Below are positions 5,560 through 6,136 of a stretch of DNA of 6,136 nucleotides, in pieces; the first letter of the stretch is position 1; each line of letters opens with the position of its first letter. The position numbers were made by a program, and so were the translations under genes. Source of the DNA: Planctomycetaceae bacterium (GTDB lineage Bacteria > Planctomycetota > Planctomycetia > Pirellulales > Pirellulaceae); assembly GCA_007129635.1 (NCBI GenBank), contig SKVE01000203.1, positions 1-6,136 of the forward strand, in the 5' to 3' direction. The notes beneath the pieces were generated by a model. That model searched no databases and was not told where the DNA came from. It saw only the letters and a program-made list of their open reading frames with translations.

Positions 5560-6136
5560 GTGCGAGGAGTCAAAGCGTGGTCGTTGATGGCAGGGGCCGG
5601 AGTGTTGGCCGTGAGCCTTGCGTGGGGGCTGATCTCCTCGCGTCTGTCCGACCACTCCCACCCGCAGGTAGATCCCGCGGCGGAGGAGCCCACGGTCGCT
5701 CCACGGCCATTTCAAGTATCCGTGCCGCCGCCAGCCGCTAGGGACAGCACCCTGGAGACGCCCGACGATAACCCGATCCGATTTTTGGATGTGACTCAAG
5801 AATCAGGGATCACGTTCCTGCACCAAGACGGCAGCAGCGGCCGACACTTTACCCCGGAAACGATGTCGGCGGGAGTCGCTACTTTCGACTTCGACGGCGA
5901 TGGGCTGATCGATATCTACTTCCCCAACGGTGCCGCCTTGCCCGGCATCCAGTACGATCCGCCACCCCGGCACGCATTGTATCGCAATCTGGGCGACATG
6001 CGATTTCAGGAAGTATCGCTCCAGGCCGGAATCGATTGTACGGCCTTCGGGCTGGGGATCGCGATCGCCGACTACGACAATGATGGCTACCTCGATCTCT
6101 ACATCAATGACTGGCGGCCCCGCCCCACCGACGATC
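5560..6136 (+). CDS. FG-GAP/CRTAC1-type repeat protein, N-terminal part (partial)
   Basis: The frame is open from GTG 5560 to the end of the window (192 codons, no stop). Residues 6-27 (AWSLMAGAGVLAVSLAWGL) form a hydrophobic signal or membrane anchor after a short basic start. A low-complexity, Pro/Ala/Glu-rich linker follows (about 33-70). Then come IRFLDVTQESGITFLHQDG (73-91) and two calcium-binding-type FG-GAP/VCBS loops, DFDGDGLID (110-118) and DYDNDGYLD (171-179). The order 'F.DVT..SGI.F.H..G...PETM..GVA.FD.DGDG..D.Y' is typical of CRTAC1/ASPIC-UnbV proteins, beta-propeller proteins common in planctomycetes and probably outside the cytoplasm. GTG 5560 is chosen for AAGG seven bases upstream. 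ATG 5488 is an alternative, but it would put about 30 polar residues before the hydrophobic segment. The C-terminal domains are beyond the window. Confidence 0.85.
   Translation, partial: MRGVKAWSLMAGAGVLAVSLAWGLISSRLSDHSHPQVDPAAEEPTVAPRPFQVSVPPPAARDSTLETPDDNPIRFLDVTQESGITFLHQDGSSGRHFTPETMSAGVATFDFDGDGLIDIYFPNGAALPGIQYDPPPRHALYRNLGDMRFQEVSLQAGIDCTAFGLGIAIADYDNDGYLDLYINDWRPRPTDD

Noticed and set aside
5315..5587. Plus-strand 90-codon open frame in the divergent intergenic region
   Set aside because: It has no motif or good ribosome binding site, covers the oxidoreductase promoter region, and overlaps the start of the FG-GAP gene in another frame.

Overview
The window looks like chromosomal DNA from a planctomycete (Pirellulaceae/Rhodopirellula-like). 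This is inferred from family content, not from a marker gene. The clues are moderately high GC, a Tat-exported Gfo/Idh/MocA oxidoreductase with the CQKPLTHSV motif, an anchored CRTAC1/FG-GAP repeat protein, and bacterial HslV/HslU with a HATTI-type HslV N terminus.

Region 1 (about 6-3443, + strand) is a probable four-gene operon. hslV (proteasome-like threonine peptidase) overlaps or abuts hslU (its AAA+ unfoldase). A NUDIX-fold putative phosphohydrolase follows after 65 bases, then a SprT-like zinc metalloprotease-type protein with a C-terminal SH3-like barrel after another 44 bases. HslV and HslU together form an ATP-dependent cytoplasmic protease. The tight co-directional packing suggests the other two genes are expressed with it, possibly in damage or quality control (inference).

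Region 2 (about 3444-3872) has no intact gene. It reads as the remains of a MazF/PemK-type toxin-antitoxin pair. The toxin relic keeps its N-terminal GDVVLV motif and a central ITSNTSRVREP segment. It is interrupted by a long imperfect hairpin of about 80 bases, flanked by a GACCAA direct repeat. Removing one repeat plus the hairpin joins the reading frame into a MazF-like STKDGVPSGLPHN segment, so the hairpin looks like a small inserted element. A short acidic open frame just upstream may be the antitoxin tail.

Region 3 (3873-5303, - strand) is a Tat-signal Gfo/Idh/MocA oxidoreductase. Its last 75 or so family-conserved residues lie in another frame, so it is either a frameshifted gene or carries a sequence error. 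A good sigma70-like promoter and a strong Shine-Dalgarno sequence precede it.

Region 4 (5304-5559) is a divergent intergenic region. Region 5 (5560-6136, + strand) is the 5' part of a membrane-anchored or secreted FG-GAP/CRTAC1-type protein that runs off the window.

No wholly new system was identified. The most informative items are the hairpin insertion in the toxin relic, the oxidoreductase frameshift, and active-site deviations in the SprT-like, NUDIX and HslU proteins.
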